From Candidatus Magasanikiibacteriota bacterium (GTDB lineage: Bacteria; Patescibacteriota; Patescibacteriia; Magasanikbacterales; UBA922): a DNA stretch of 47,764 nucleotides. Position numbers and translations under genes: made by a program. The stretch's first letter is position 1. Every line of letters starts with the position of its first letter. Below are positions 1-7,322 of the stretch, one piece after another. The notes below the pieces were generated by a model that did not search any database, had not been told where the DNA came from, and saw only the letters and a list, made by a program, of their open reading frames with translations. The stretch is from the NCBI GenBank assembly GCA_003518365.1, contig DOYU01000012.1, positions 87,251 to 135,014 of the forward strand. Direction: 5' to 3'.

Positions 1-1131
1 CGGCATGACTTCACGTACGATAGAAACAAACCGTTGCGGAATAATAGGAAACACATCCTCCATAGAGCGTTCAAAAAGATGATTCTTCATGTCGTTCTTC
101 ACACGTTCAAAGGCTGACATATCCCATTGATTTTTCGTTCCATCCAGCAATTGTTTCAATCGCTCTTTCATCTGCCACACAGCATTCCCGATATCTCCTA
201 TCACTTCCCATTGTGGAAAATACACATCATCTACAGATGCAGAAGAATAATTTACATGAATGACCTTTGTCCCACCATGCGTCATAAAAAATGGTGGTTT
301 TTCAATCACATCATGGCCGACATTGATAATCAGATCTGCTTTCTCAATCGCGCAATGTACATAATCATTACTCGATAATGCCGCCGTTCCGAGATACAGT
401 GGATGTCGTTCATCAATCACGCCCTTCCCCATCTGTGTAGTAAAAAATGGAATGCCGATGTCATCAACAAACTCTGTCAGTGCTTTTGACACCAATTTTC
501 TATTTGCCCCAGCGCCCACGAGAATCAGCGGTCGCTTTGCCGCAAGAATCATTTCGACTGCCTTTGCCACTGCTTTTTCTTCTGCAGCAGGCCGACGAAT
601 CATATCTACTGGGAATACATGCACAGGATCAGGAACATCCTGCGCAGCGATATCTTCTGGCAATTCTATATGTACTGCCCCGGGCCGCTCTGCTACAGCC
701 ACACGAAAGGCTTCTCGCACACGAGCAGGAATTGTTTTTGCACTCACAATCTGTGTTGTGTACTTTGTGACCGGTTTCATGAGGTTCACAATATCGACGA
801 TTTGGAAATGTCCTTGCTTACTACTCAAGATTGGCTTTTGTCCGGTGATCATGAGCATCGGCATTCCACCAAGCGTGGCGTATGCTGCCGCGGTCACGAA
901 GTTGGTTGCGCCAGGACCGAGCGTGGAAAGACACACTCCGGGCTTGCCAGTAAGCCTGCCATACGTCGCCGCCATAAAGCCTGCGACTTGTTCATGCCGT
1001 GTGACGATGAGGCGAATAGAAGAGGTACGAAGCGATTCCACGAAATCCAAGTTCTCCTCACCAGGAACCCCAAAAATATACTCCACGCCTTCATTCTCGA
1101 GTGCTTTGATAAAGAGGTCTGATGCTTTCAT
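1..1131 (-). CDS. Acetolactate synthase-like thiamine-diphosphate enzyme, 3' part beyond window
   Basis: Read on the minus strand from ATG at 1131, the frame stays open for 377 codons to the window edge. The N-terminus MKASDLFIKALENEGVEYIF followed by GVPGEEN is the start of the TPP-enzyme Pyr domain. RHEQ, about residue 45, supplies the glutamate that activates the cofactor in this family, and GRLTGKPGVCLSTLGPGATN follows. The central domain (about 190-330) is present. Family members are usually about 550 residues, so the C-terminal TPP-binding domain lies outside. The fold is shared by acetolactate synthase, glyoxylate carboligase and pyruvate oxidase. Without the C-terminus, and with no ilv gene beside it, the substrate cannot be fixed. 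Confidence 0.88.
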   Translation of the reverse strand, partial: MKASDLFIKALENEGVEYIFGVPGEENLDFVESLRTSSIRLIVTRHEQVAGFMAATYGRLTGKPGVCLSTLGPGATNFVTAAAYATLGGMPMLMITGQKPILSSKQGHFQIVDIVNLMKPVTKYTTQIVSAKTIPARVREAFRVAVAERPGAVHIELPEDIAAQDVPDPVHVFPVDMIRRPAAEEKAVAKAVEMILAAKRPLILVGAGANRKLVSKALTEFVDDIGIPFFTTQMGKGVIDERHPLYLGTAALSSNDYVHCAIEKADLIINVGHDVIEKPPFFMTHGGTKVIHVNYSSASVDDVYFPQWEVIGDIGNAVWQMKERLKQLLDGTKNQWDMSAFERVKNDMKNHLFERSMEDVFPIIPQRFVSIVREVMP

Positions 1132-1182
1132 AAAAATATGGTTTTTCTTTATCAAATGTATAGCAGAGAGAGGAAGACGTCA

Positions 1183-1593
1183 ATGTGTGCAGAAATAACA
1201 TCTATATTGACAAAACAAGCTCCTTCCTGTATCACATATACATCGCCAAGTACACAAGGAGACGCCGTGATTGAAGAAGCAGTGATCGTCCAATGCTCTG
1301 GTCATGAAGCACATGGACAAAAAATTCTTCCTACAGCCATTGCTGTAGAAATTCTGGTAAAAAAACCATCATGGCGTAAAGAAGACCTGCTCAGCTACCC
1401 GACAAATTGCCCACACCACGATGAGGGTATATGTTCGGCTGGCCTGCAGTCAGGATGGTGCCAACACCACTTCAAGTGGCCAGACGCAGTAGACGATCCA
1501 AAGTGGACTGTCCCTAGCGATCTCATTCCTGTGATCAGGAGACTACGAGAAGAGTCACGCCCGAAATACGAACACCCTGACGAGCATAGATGA
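1183..1593 (+). CDS. Small cysteine/histidine-rich hypothetical protein
   Basis: A 136-residue ORF divergent from the TPP enzyme. I chose ATG 1183 because a purine-rich SD-like stretch (AGAGAGGAAG) lies just upstream; an in-frame ATG at 1138 would overlap the neighbour's start region. The middle (about 85-110) carries clustered Cys and His (NCPHHDEGICS, then SGWCQHHFKWPD), which could bind a metal. No signal peptide or membrane segment is visible. The C-terminus is basic and polar. I do not recognise the family, so function is unknown. Confidence 0.55.
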   Translation: MCAEITSILTKQAPSCITYTSPSTQGDAVIEEAVIVQCSGHEAHGQKILPTAIAVEILVKKPSWRKEDLLSYPTNCPHHDEGICSAGLQSGWCQHHFKWPDAVDDPKWTVPSDLIPVIRRLREESRPKYEHPDEHR

Positions 1594-1624
1594 GCAAACG
1601 CTCTCCAGCCACGTCGGGGAGAGC

Positions 1625-1665
1625 AAAAAGCAGTTTATATACGTTAGACTGCTTTTTTCTTTTTT
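1625..1665 (+). terminator. Intrinsic terminator after the 136-aa ORF
   Basis: The arms AAGCAGT and ACTGCTT are followed by a long T-rich run. A second GC hairpin (GCTCTCC...GGAGAGC, 1600-1624) lies just before it. Confidence 0.75.
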
Positions 1666-1742
1666 CAAAATGTACTATGTTTGTATAGACAAATCTATAA
1701 AAAAATATCACTTTCAACGTAAAAGATACCCACACTTCTAGC

Positions 1743-1845
1743 GAGTAATCCACCAAGATATCCACATTCAATGTAATTTTTTGTATACGTTTTTCTATAC
1801 ATTGTGGATAAGTATGTGCAAAAGTGCACAAATGTGTGGAAAAGT
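1743..1845. promoter_or_regulatory. DnaA-box-like cluster in a gene-free AT-rich stretch
   Basis: The gap 1666-1952 has no convincing ORF. It holds a perfect TGTGGATAA (1803-1811), one-mismatch boxes ATATCCACA (1758-1766) and TGTGGAAAA (1835-1843), and a weaker TAATCCACC. This could be a DnaA-titrating or DnaA-regulated site. It is 15 kb from dnaA, so I do not call it the origin. Confidence 0.35.
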
Positions 1846-1952
1846 ATGCTTTCATGCTCAAAAGTATAGACTATATTATACTAAAAACAGGCAAAAAATG
1901 ATCCAAAAACATGCATTTTTACGCTAGTTTAAGCAAAAAATTGGTCAAACAC

Positions 1953-1981
1953 TTGACAAAACAAGGAAAATAGTGTATAGT
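1953..1981 (+). promoter_or_regulatory. Strong promoter for the structured RNA
   Basis: TTGACA (1953-1958), 17-bp spacer, TATAGT (1976-1981). The predicted start is about 1988. No protein ORF with a start signal follows before the terminator at 2340. Confidence 0.8.
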
Positions 1982-1986
1982 ATTTA

Positions 1987-2340
1987 CAGATTCGTTCCAA
2001 ACATCAGCAAAGCTGATGTGTACAGTCGCTCTTTGCACAACTTGAATACAGTGCTGAGAACTTTTCTCAGTAGCGTATTCCCCTCCACTCCTCACTTCGG
2101 TGAGTCCCGCTATGCGTATCGTGCTTCGGCCGTGCGTTGGGACCCAACACCCTACAAGAGCGGTGGACGGGTATATGAGCCTGATCGGCATTGCCGTATC
2201 TAGACAAGAAAGCTGTGAAGTACACTTGTCCCGAATTTGTCGGGATTCACATCTCCCTTGTCTAGATCCGCAGCTCCAGGTTCTTTTTCAAAGGGCCCGC
2301 CCAAAATAATTTAAACATTTAGGGGCAGAGGCCCTTTTTT
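1987..2340 (+). ncRNA. Candidate structured non-coding RNA (~350 nt), family unknown
   Basis: The unit is bounded by a consensus promoter and a strong terminator and is richer in GC than its surroundings. Visible stems: CATCAGC/GCTGATG (2002-2018); CTGAGAA/TTCTCAG (2054-2070); CTCAC-TTCG-GTGAG near 2090; a long-range pairing of CCCCTCCAC (about 2071) with GTGGACGGG (about 2163); and an 11-bp stem ATCTAGACAAG (2198-2208)/CTTGTCTAGAT (2257-2267) that encloses GTGAA/TTCAC and TCCCGA/TCGGGA. I searched by eye for RNase P (GGAAAGUCC core), tmRNA (tRNA-like ends), SRP RNA (GGAAGCAGC loop) and 6S signatures and found none. The small ORFs inside it lack start signals. It may be a lineage-specific RNA or a divergent member of a housekeeping class. 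Confidence 0.6.
2291..2340 (+). terminator. Terminator of the structured RNA
   Basis: AAGGGCC pairs with GGCCCTT, an inner GCCC pairs with GGGC across an AT-rich loop, and a T run follows. Confidence 0.8.
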
Positions 2341-2359
2341 ATTTTCCGAGGTTATCCCA

Positions 2360-2388
2360 TTGCAATATATGATAAAATGGGCTATACT
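2360..2388 (+). promoter_or_regulatory. Promoter of the dksA-like/lspA operon
   Basis: TTGCAA (2360-2365), 17-bp spacer, TATACT (2383-2388), about 20 bp before the start codon at 2409, so the leader would be very short. Confidence 0.75.
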
Positions 2389-2408
2389 CCTTTCATAATG
2401 TTTCTTAT

Positions 2409-2798
2409 ATGACTACGAAAAGCGCATTTAGCAAAGCATTTTTAGACCAAGTTCAGGCCGTGCTTTTGGCTGACAAAGAAAAACTCGAAGCCGAACTAGG
2501 AAAATTCACAACACAAAGCCAACATACCAATGGAGATTACGACGCCACGTTTCCTGAATATGGCGATGAATCAGATGAAAACGCTCGGGAAATTGCAGAT
2601 TATACCACAAACAAATCTCTAGAGATCACCCTAGAAAATGCACTCCGCGATGTGAATAAATCACTCAAGCGTATTGCAGAAGGTACCTACGGGATCTGCA
2701 AATACTGTGATAAGCCTATTGATGAGAAGCGTCTTCTTGCCCGCCCAACATCAGGATCCTGCGTAGACTGCAAAAAAGCCCTCACAGACGAACTCTAA
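2409..2798 (+). CDS. DksA/TraR-family C4 zinc-finger protein
   Basis: 129 residues: an N-terminal coiled-coil-like helical hairpin (about 10-85, rich in Lys, Glu and Leu, with acidic DATFPEYGDESDENARE in the middle), then a four-cysteine finger, CKYCDKPIDEKRLLARPTSG followed by CVDCK (about 97-122). The family binds in the RNA polymerase secondary channel or acts as a small regulator. The hairpin is shorter than in E. coli DksA, so target and ppGpp dependence are open. It lies 15 bp upstream of lspA on the same transcript. No SD precedes the start; the upstream ATG at 2399 closes after four codons. Confidence 0.85.
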   Translation: MTTKSAFSKAFLDQVQAVLLADKEKLEAELGKFTTQSQHTNGDYDATFPEYGDESDENAREIADYTTNKSLEITLENALRDVNKSLKRIAEGTYGICKYCDKPIDEKRLLARPTSGSCVDCKKALTDEL

Positions 2799-2813
2799 AC
2801 CGTTTTCCTCGGT

Positions 2814-3287
2814 ATGCCTCTTCGAAAAAGCTATCTTTTGCCACTGGTGACAAGTGGCTTTTTCTTTTGTCTAGATCAAATCTTAAAGTACATGGCGCAT
2901 AGTACTGCTACGACCCCCCACTATCTAATAGACCCTTGGCTGGGCTGGGAATACCTCGCAAATCCAGGCATCGCCTTCTCCGTCCCCTTCCCAAATGCCG
3001 CGCTGATCATCGGCACGCCAATCATTCTCATAGGCCTCCTGGTCTATCTGGGAAGGAAAAAGCACCGTACGCCTTCTCATCTGTACGGCGCAAGCCTTAT
3101 CTTTTTCGGTGCGGTATCAAATCTGATAGATCGCGTGCTCTTTAGCATTACCATAGACTACGTCCGTATTCTAACAACAGTACTCAATATCGCTGATATT
3201 ATGATTGTCATGGGCACACTACTGATTATAAAAGGATCGGCTACCCAAACGGATCCGGATGATATTGACAAAACAGCGCAGCTATAG
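2814..3287 (+). CDS. lspA: Lipoprotein signal peptidase (signal peptidase II)
   Basis: 157 residues with four hydrophobic segments, the normal size and topology for LspA. The enzyme is a membrane aspartyl protease that removes the signal peptide of prolipoproteins after lipidation. The conserved first loop LDQILK (about 21) and the two aspartate motifs AVSNLIDRV (about 100-108) and NIADI (about 125-129) are present. It is cotranscribed with the dksA-like gene. Substrates in this window could be the predicted lipoproteins at 10145 and 19868. Its 3' end carries the rpsT promoter. Confidence 0.93.
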   Translation: MPLRKSYLLPLVTSGFFFCLDQILKYMAHSTATTPHYLIDPWLGWEYLANPGIAFSVPFPNAALIIGTPIILIGLLVYLGRKKHRTPSHLYGASLIFFGAVSNLIDRVLFSITIDYVRILTTVLNIADIMIVMGTLLIIKGSATQTDPDDIDKTAQL

Positions 3288-3293
3288 TATAGT
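3265..3293 (+). promoter_or_regulatory. rpsT promoter inside the 3' end of lspA
   Basis: TTGACA (3265-3270), 17 bp, TATAGT (3288-3293), overlapping the last lspA codons. It leaves a leader of about 70 nt before rpsT. Confidence 0.8.
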
Positions 3294-3371
3294 GCTCTCA
3301 CTTCTAAGCATGGGTTTTAGACAGGTTGCTCTCACCTCGTGTCTTGCCCACAGCATACCTACATATCCATT

Positions 3372-3635
3372 ATGCCAAATAAAAATAGCGCAAAAAAAGC
3401 ACTTCGCCAAAGCGAAAAACGTGCCAAGCAAAATCTTGTCGTCAAAAATGCATACAAAGATGCAGTAAAGACAGCCAAAAAAGCAATCGAAGCAGGCACG
3501 CATTCAGCAGAGGATATCAAAGCAGCACAAAAGAAACTTGCGAAAGCAGCAAAGAAAGGTGTGATCAAGAAAAACACCGCTGCACGAAAGCTCTCACGAC
3601 TCGCAAAGTTTGCAAAGAAAGTAACCACCAAATAA
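3372..3635 (+). CDS. rpsT: 30S ribosomal protein S20
   Basis: 87 residues, very rich in Lys and Ala. MPNKNSAKKALRQSEKRAKQ is the family's N-terminus, so ATG 3372 is the start rather than the in-frame ATG at 3339. S20 binds 16S rRNA early in 30S assembly. Length matches the family. It is monocistronic, with its own promoter inside lspA and a terminator 6 bp after the stop. No SD is visible. Confidence 0.95.
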   Translation: MPNKNSAKKALRQSEKRAKQNLVVKNAYKDAVKTAKKAIEAGTHSAEDIKAAQKKLAKAAKKGVIKKNTAARKLSRLAKFAKKVTTK

Positions 3636-3641
3636 TCAAAG

Positions 3642-3677
3642 AAAAAACGCACGCCGAATCGGTGTGCGTTTTTTTAT
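3642..3677 (+). terminator. rpsT terminator
   Basis: The arms AAAAAACGCAC and GTGCGTTTTTT flank a short loop; a T run follows. Confidence 0.85.
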
Positions 3678-3945
3678 ATGGCAAAAACGTTAGGAAAACT
3701 TGCATAGAAAGATTGCGCTGCGCTATACCACAGGCATCAGTGTTCCATGAAGATTACTTTTTGCTTCGCAAAAAAAGATTGAAGATTGGCTATAGACCAA
3801 TTTTTTATATGCACCAGGGGTTTCAAGGGGAAAGCTGTTTGAGCCTAAGTGCTTGCCAATGAGTATTTTCTTAGCCGCGACACAGGCGAGTTCTTTCCCC
3901 TGACACTTTTTGTTACTTTTTGGTGACAAAAAGTAAGGGAGAACA
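3678..3945. other. Gene-free gap with nested inverted repeats, possible repeat remnant
   Basis: No credible ORF. AGGGGAAAG (about 3828) has an inverted partner CTTTCCCCT (about 3893), and ACTTTTTG/CAAAAAGT form a hairpin just beyond holA's stop that may end the minus-strand transcript. The block looks like a degraded repeat, but no second copy occurs in the window. Confidence 0.35.
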
Positions 3946-4911
3946 TTATTTCACTAAATTACCGACGAACATATCCAGCAGATATGCTTGGTCTCCCTTT
4001 CCTGTCTTTGCACTTTTGTCCAAGGTAAGCAACTGTTCATGAATCTTTGACAATTCTTCCTTTGTATAGCGCTTTACCATTGGCAGACTTTTCTTTATCA
4101 CATAAGGATGAATGCCTAGTTCTTTTACCAACCTCGCGCTTTGCACGTCTTCCCCTCTGTCATACACATCACGCAGTTCGAGCAAGATGCGATATTGTCG
4201 TACAATCATGGCAAAGACATACCCTGCATCATTGCCTGCTTTGTATTGATCTTGGATAAGTTTGAACACTCGCGCCGTTTGTTTTTGGACAATGGCGTCG
4301 ACGAGCGTAAAGATATTGTCATCAATTTTTTCTTCGACAAAAAGAGATACATCTTGAGGTGTGATACTTCTGCCAGAAGCATAGCTCACCAGCTGGTCGA
4401 GAACCCCAGAGAGCTTCCACATATCACTGCCTATTGTGGTCGCAAGAAATGTCGCTGCGTCACGTCCCATGTCGCCCCCACGATCCTTTGCATCAGCCAT
4501 CAGCCATCCGGTCAATTTCGGTCCAGTCAGCTCTTCAAAGTGCTGGACAAACTGTTCTTTGGTCAACCTCTCAAACAGAGCTTTGGCACTTTTTGTTTTT
4601 GGCTTTTCAAGAGCGTCTGACACAATCAAAATAATATCTTGAGGAATTGATTTCTCTTCAATGCGAGCAAGCAATGCTTCTTGGACAGTGGTCAGTGACG
4701 TTGAAAGCAAGCCTTCCAGCACAACCATACGCTTTTCCGCCAAAAAAGGTGCTGACAATATCTCTTGCATGATATTCCCTCTTGACACGTCGCAGCTAAT
4801 ACGCACCAAATTCAAGCCCTGAGGATCCCGCTCAGAACGAAACTTCTCCATCATTTTATGGAGATACTGTCTGCTTCTGTAAGTGTCTTTTCCGTAGAGA
4901 AAGATAATCAT
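3946..4911 (-). CDS. holA: DNA polymerase III delta subunit
   Basis: 321 residues starting MIIFLYGKDTYRSRQYLHKM, the typical HolA opening in this lineage. HolA belongs to the clamp-loader complex, opening the DnaN ring and loading it at primed sites. The N-terminal AAA-like domain (1-140) lacks a Walker A motif, as is normal for delta. The C-terminal helical collar contains the family's MIVRQYRILLELRD stretch (about 240). It is monocistronic on minus, with a consensus promoter just upstream. Confidence 0.9.
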   Translation of the reverse strand: MIIFLYGKDTYRSRQYLHKMMEKFRSERDPQGLNLVRISCDVSRGNIMQEILSAPFLAEKRMVVLEGLLSTSLTTVQEALLARIEEKSIPQDIILIVSDALEKPKTKSAKALFERLTKEQFVQHFEELTGPKLTGWLMADAKDRGGDMGRDAATFLATTIGSDMWKLSGVLDQLVSYASGRSITPQDVSLFVEEKIDDNIFTLVDAIVQKQTARVFKLIQDQYKAGNDAGYVFAMIVRQYRILLELRDVYDRGEDVQSARLVKELGIHPYVIKKSLPMVKRYTKEELSKIHEQLLTLDKSAKTGKGDQAYLLDMFVGNLVK

Positions 4912-4934
4912 AAACAGCTGTTTGTGTCGTGTGC

Positions 4935-4963
4935 ATTGTAGTACGTTCTCGCATCAGATGCAA
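4935..4963 (-). promoter_or_regulatory. holA promoter
   Basis: On minus: TTGCAT, 17 bp, TACAAT, about 23 bp before the ATG. Confidence 0.7.
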
Positions 4964-4980
4964 CCATCGCATGCTTGTGC

Positions 4981-5009
4981 ATGACAATCATAAAAAAATA
5001 TCGTATACT
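4981..5009 (+). promoter_or_regulatory. Promoter of the DUF1003 gene, leaderless or nearly so
   Basis: ATGACA (4981-4986), 17 bp, TATACT (5004-5009). Transcription would begin near 5016, a few bases before ATG 5019. Confidence 0.65.
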
Positions 5010-5018
5010 ATGCCTCAT

Positions 5019-5438
5019 ATGAATATTCCATTCACACACACTGAAGAAGAACACCCACTCGTGTTAAAAAAGAAACACATGTCTCTTGCCGACAGAGCGG
5101 CAGACCGTATGACCGAAGGTATGGGAAGCTGGTCATTTTTATTTGTATTTTCCGCAATCATCATTGTGTGGATAAGCCTCAATCTCTATGGCTGGTGGCA
5201 ACACTGGGATCCATACCCATTTATCTTGCTCAATCTAGCATTATCTGCAATCTCCGCATTGCAGGCTCCGATCATTATGATGAGCCAAAATCGTCAGACA
5301 GACAGAGATCGTCTGTCAGCGCGATATGACTATGCCGTAAACAGAAAAGCAGAACGAGAAATTCAGCTGATCCAAAAAGAATTGTACACAATCAAGGAAA
5401 TGTTGACCGTTATCGGAGAAAAAAAGTTAAAAAAATAA
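5019..5438 (+). CDS. DUF1003 family two-span membrane protein
   Basis: About 139 residues. The core SLADRAADRMTEGMGSWSF leads into two hydrophobic helices (FLFVFSAIIIVWISLNLYG, then PFILLNLALSAISALQAPII), followed by the conserved MMSQNRQTDRDR and a charged C-terminal helix. This is the DUF1003 pattern; its biochemical role is unknown. I chose ATG 5019 because the -10 box ends at 5009, which excludes ATG 5010 from the transcript; ATG 5079 is another option. Confidence 0.82.
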   Translation: MNIPFTHTEEEHPLVLKKKHMSLADRAADRMTEGMGSWSFLFVFSAIIIVWISLNLYGWWQHWDPYPFILLNLALSAISALQAPIIMMSQNRQTDRDRLSARYDYAVNRKAEREIQLIQKELYTIKEMLTVIGEKKLKK

Positions 5439-5445
5439 AAAAGTG

Positions 5446-5525
5446 AGTACGAACTACGAAATGCATACGAACATACGAAATCAACATATAGTTTTGTACT
5501 TTCGTACTTGTTCGTAGTTTGTACT
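5446..5525. repeat. Long AT-rich palindrome between DUF1003 gene and ndh
   Basis: A 15-nt arm at 5446-5460 pairs with 5511-5525 (one G-T wobble), enclosing repeated TACGAA-like words. It is flanked by A-rich and T-rich runs, so it can also act as a terminator. It ends 9 nt before the ndh start codon. Confidence 0.8.
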
Positions 5526-5534
5526 CTTTTTTAT

Positions 5535-6785
5535 ATGAAAAAACAACATCACATGACAGCGGACATCCTTATTCTCGGCGCTGGCATTGGCGGGTACGAA
5601 ACCTTTCGTTCGCTTGCAAAACGACTGAAAAAATTTCAGGATCGGCGCATTACCATTGTCGACAAAAATAATTACTTCACCTTTGTCCCGATGTTGCACG
5701 AAGCAGCAACAGGGTCTATCGAACCCACACATTGTGCTATTCCTCTCAGAGCACTTGTCGCAGGTACCCCACATACATTTTGTAAAGCCAGTATAGAAAA
5801 AATAGACCCTGCAAAAAAAATAGTACACACATCACTTGGCACGATATCTTATAATGTTTGCGTCATTGCTCTTGGAAGCACCACCAATTATTTTCATACT
5901 CCAGGTGCAAAAGAACACTCTGAGCATGTCAGAACACTCGACGGAGCCATGCATCTCAAACATACATTTATCGATACCATAGAAACATGTGGTGATGAAC
6001 CCGTGTCACTCAATATTGTAGGAGGTGGATATACAGGTATAGAAGTCGCTGGACAATATGCAGATCTTGCAAAAAAAGATTTGAAAAAATTATATCCACA
6101 CAAAAAAATTGTTATCCGCATTCTACAAGCAGGAGACACCATCCTGCCATACATGCCTATAAAAGTACAAAAAAAAGTCACAAAAAAACTCACACAAGAA
6201 GGCGTCCTGATAGACACACAAACTAAAGTCACCAAAGTCACCAAACAAAGTATCACCCTCTCAGATGGCAGAACACTTCCGAGCGACATTACAATATGGA
6301 CAGCAGGTTTTGAAACAGAAGGAAAAACATTTTTGAAAACAGGAACAAATGATCATGGACGAGTAAGCGTCACAGGTGAACTCTTGATGGAAGGATATGA
6401 CCATACCTATGCACTCGGGGATATCGCACATATACAAGATCCAAAAACAAATATCGCCTATCCTCAGCTTGCCGAAGCTGCCTATCATGAAGGGCAGTAC
6501 GCAGCAAAACATATCGCCCGCAGTCTAAAACACAAACACACAGGGCCTTTTCGATTTCACTCAAAAGGACAACTTATGCCAGTCGGTGATTGGTATGGCG
6601 TGGCACAAATCGGACCGTTCCTCTTGTTTGGAAAACTTGCGTGGTGGATTCGTCGAACAGTGTACGTTCTTTTCATGCCAGGATTTTTAAGAAAAATACG
6701 TATTGTGTTTGATTGGACGATTCATAGCTTTGGCGTGCGAGATGTGATTTCTGTCGATGTAGCGAATGTAGAGAAACGGATGTAG
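5535..6785 (+). CDS. ndh: Type II NADH dehydrogenase (NDH-2-like FAD oxidoreductase)
   Basis: 416 residues from ATG 5535. Two dinucleotide-binding folds are visible: the FAD GxGxxG in ILGAGIGGYETF (about 15) and the NAD site NIVGGGYTGIEVAGQYADL (about 160). FVPMLHEAATGSIE (about 55) and YALGDIAHI (about 295) are typical of NDH-2. The C-terminus (about 360-410) is hydrophobic and basic, suited to peripheral membrane attachment. NDH-2 oxidises NADH without pumping protons. The quinone partner is not in this window. The start codon sits 9 nt after a large palindrome, with no SD. Confidence 0.85.
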   Translation: MKKQHHMTADILILGAGIGGYETFRSLAKRLKKFQDRRITIVDKNNYFTFVPMLHEAATGSIEPTHCAIPLRALVAGTPHTFCKASIEKIDPAKKIVHTSLGTISYNVCVIALGSTTNYFHTPGAKEHSEHVRTLDGAMHLKHTFIDTIETCGDEPVSLNIVGGGYTGIEVAGQYADLAKKDLKKLYPHKKIVIRILQAGDTILPYMPIKVQKKVTKKLTQEGVLIDTQTKVTKVTKQSITLSDGRTLPSDITIWTAGFETEGKTFLKTGTNDHGRVSVTGELLMEGYDHTYALGDIAHIQDPKTNIAYPQLAEAAYHEGQYAAKHIARSLKHKHTGPFRFHSKGQLMPVGDWYGVAQIGPFLLFGKLAWWIRRTVYVLFMPGFLRKIRIVFDWTIHSFGVRDVISVDVANVEKRM

Positions 6786-6878
6786 TGATATACAACACAT
6801 CCTTGAATCATAGCATCGCATTGTTGCAAAGTTTGTGCTATGATGAATTCATATTATTTTTATCGTATATACACACAT

Positions 6879-7265
6879 ATGATGGACACAACAAAAAAGA
6901 AGAACCTAGGGTTCTTTCTCCTCCGCCTCTCTGTAGGACTTATCTTCATTGTCCAGGGATGGGGCAAACTCAATGGCGTGGACATGGTCAGTGGAATGCT
7001 TGATGGGATTGGATTCCCAGCACCAGGATTCTTTGCATGGATTCTCGCACTCACAGAATTTCTCGGTGGTATTGCCGTCATTCTTGGATTGTTTGTCCGA
7101 CATGCAGCGACACTGCTCGCTGTCGTGATGGTTGTAGCACTCTTTACCGTGCACATCCCAGGACCATTTGCTCAGGCAATGACACCTGTGGCACTCCTCG
7201 GCAGTACACTCGCGCTCATGCTTCTCGGTGGTGGTGATTGGCAAGTGATGAAGGAAAAGAATTAA
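6879..7265 (+). CDS. DoxX family membrane protein
   Basis: 128 residues with four hydrophobic segments: FFLLRLSVGLIFIVQGWGKL, FFAWILALTEFLGGIAVILG, HAATLLAVVMVVALFTVHI and a C-terminal LLGSTLALMLLGGG. The first segment with GWGKL is the DoxX signature. Members take part in membrane redox or thiol metabolism, but the role here is not known. A -10 box TATGAT lies at 6838-6843; the tandem ATGs at 6879 and 6882 are the best starts. It ends at a strong terminator shared with the converging polA. Confidence 0.82.
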   Translation: MMDTTKKKNLGFFLLRLSVGLIFIVQGWGKLNGVDMVSGMLDGIGFPAPGFFAWILALTEFLGGIAVILGLFVRHAATLLAVVMVVALFTVHIPGPFAQAMTPVALLGSTLALMLLGGGDWQVMKEKN

Positions 7266-7283
7266 GATTAAGAATTTAGAAAT

Positions 7284-7320
7284 AAAAAACATCCGTTGTT
7301 ATGCGGATGTTTTTTTATTT
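7284..7320. terminator. Bidirectional terminator between DoxX gene and polA
   Basis: AAAACATCCG pairs with CGGATGTTTT, with a T run on plus and an A run that serves polA on minus. Confidence 0.85.
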
Positions 7321-7322
7321 AT

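Noticed and set aside
447..1122. Several overlapping plus-strand ORFs
   Set aside because: They are antisense to the TPP enzyme, whose motifs are clear on minus.
1987..2340. RNase P RNA or tmRNA identity for the structured RNA
   Set aside because: The conserved core GGAAAGUCC and tRNA-like ends are absent by eye.
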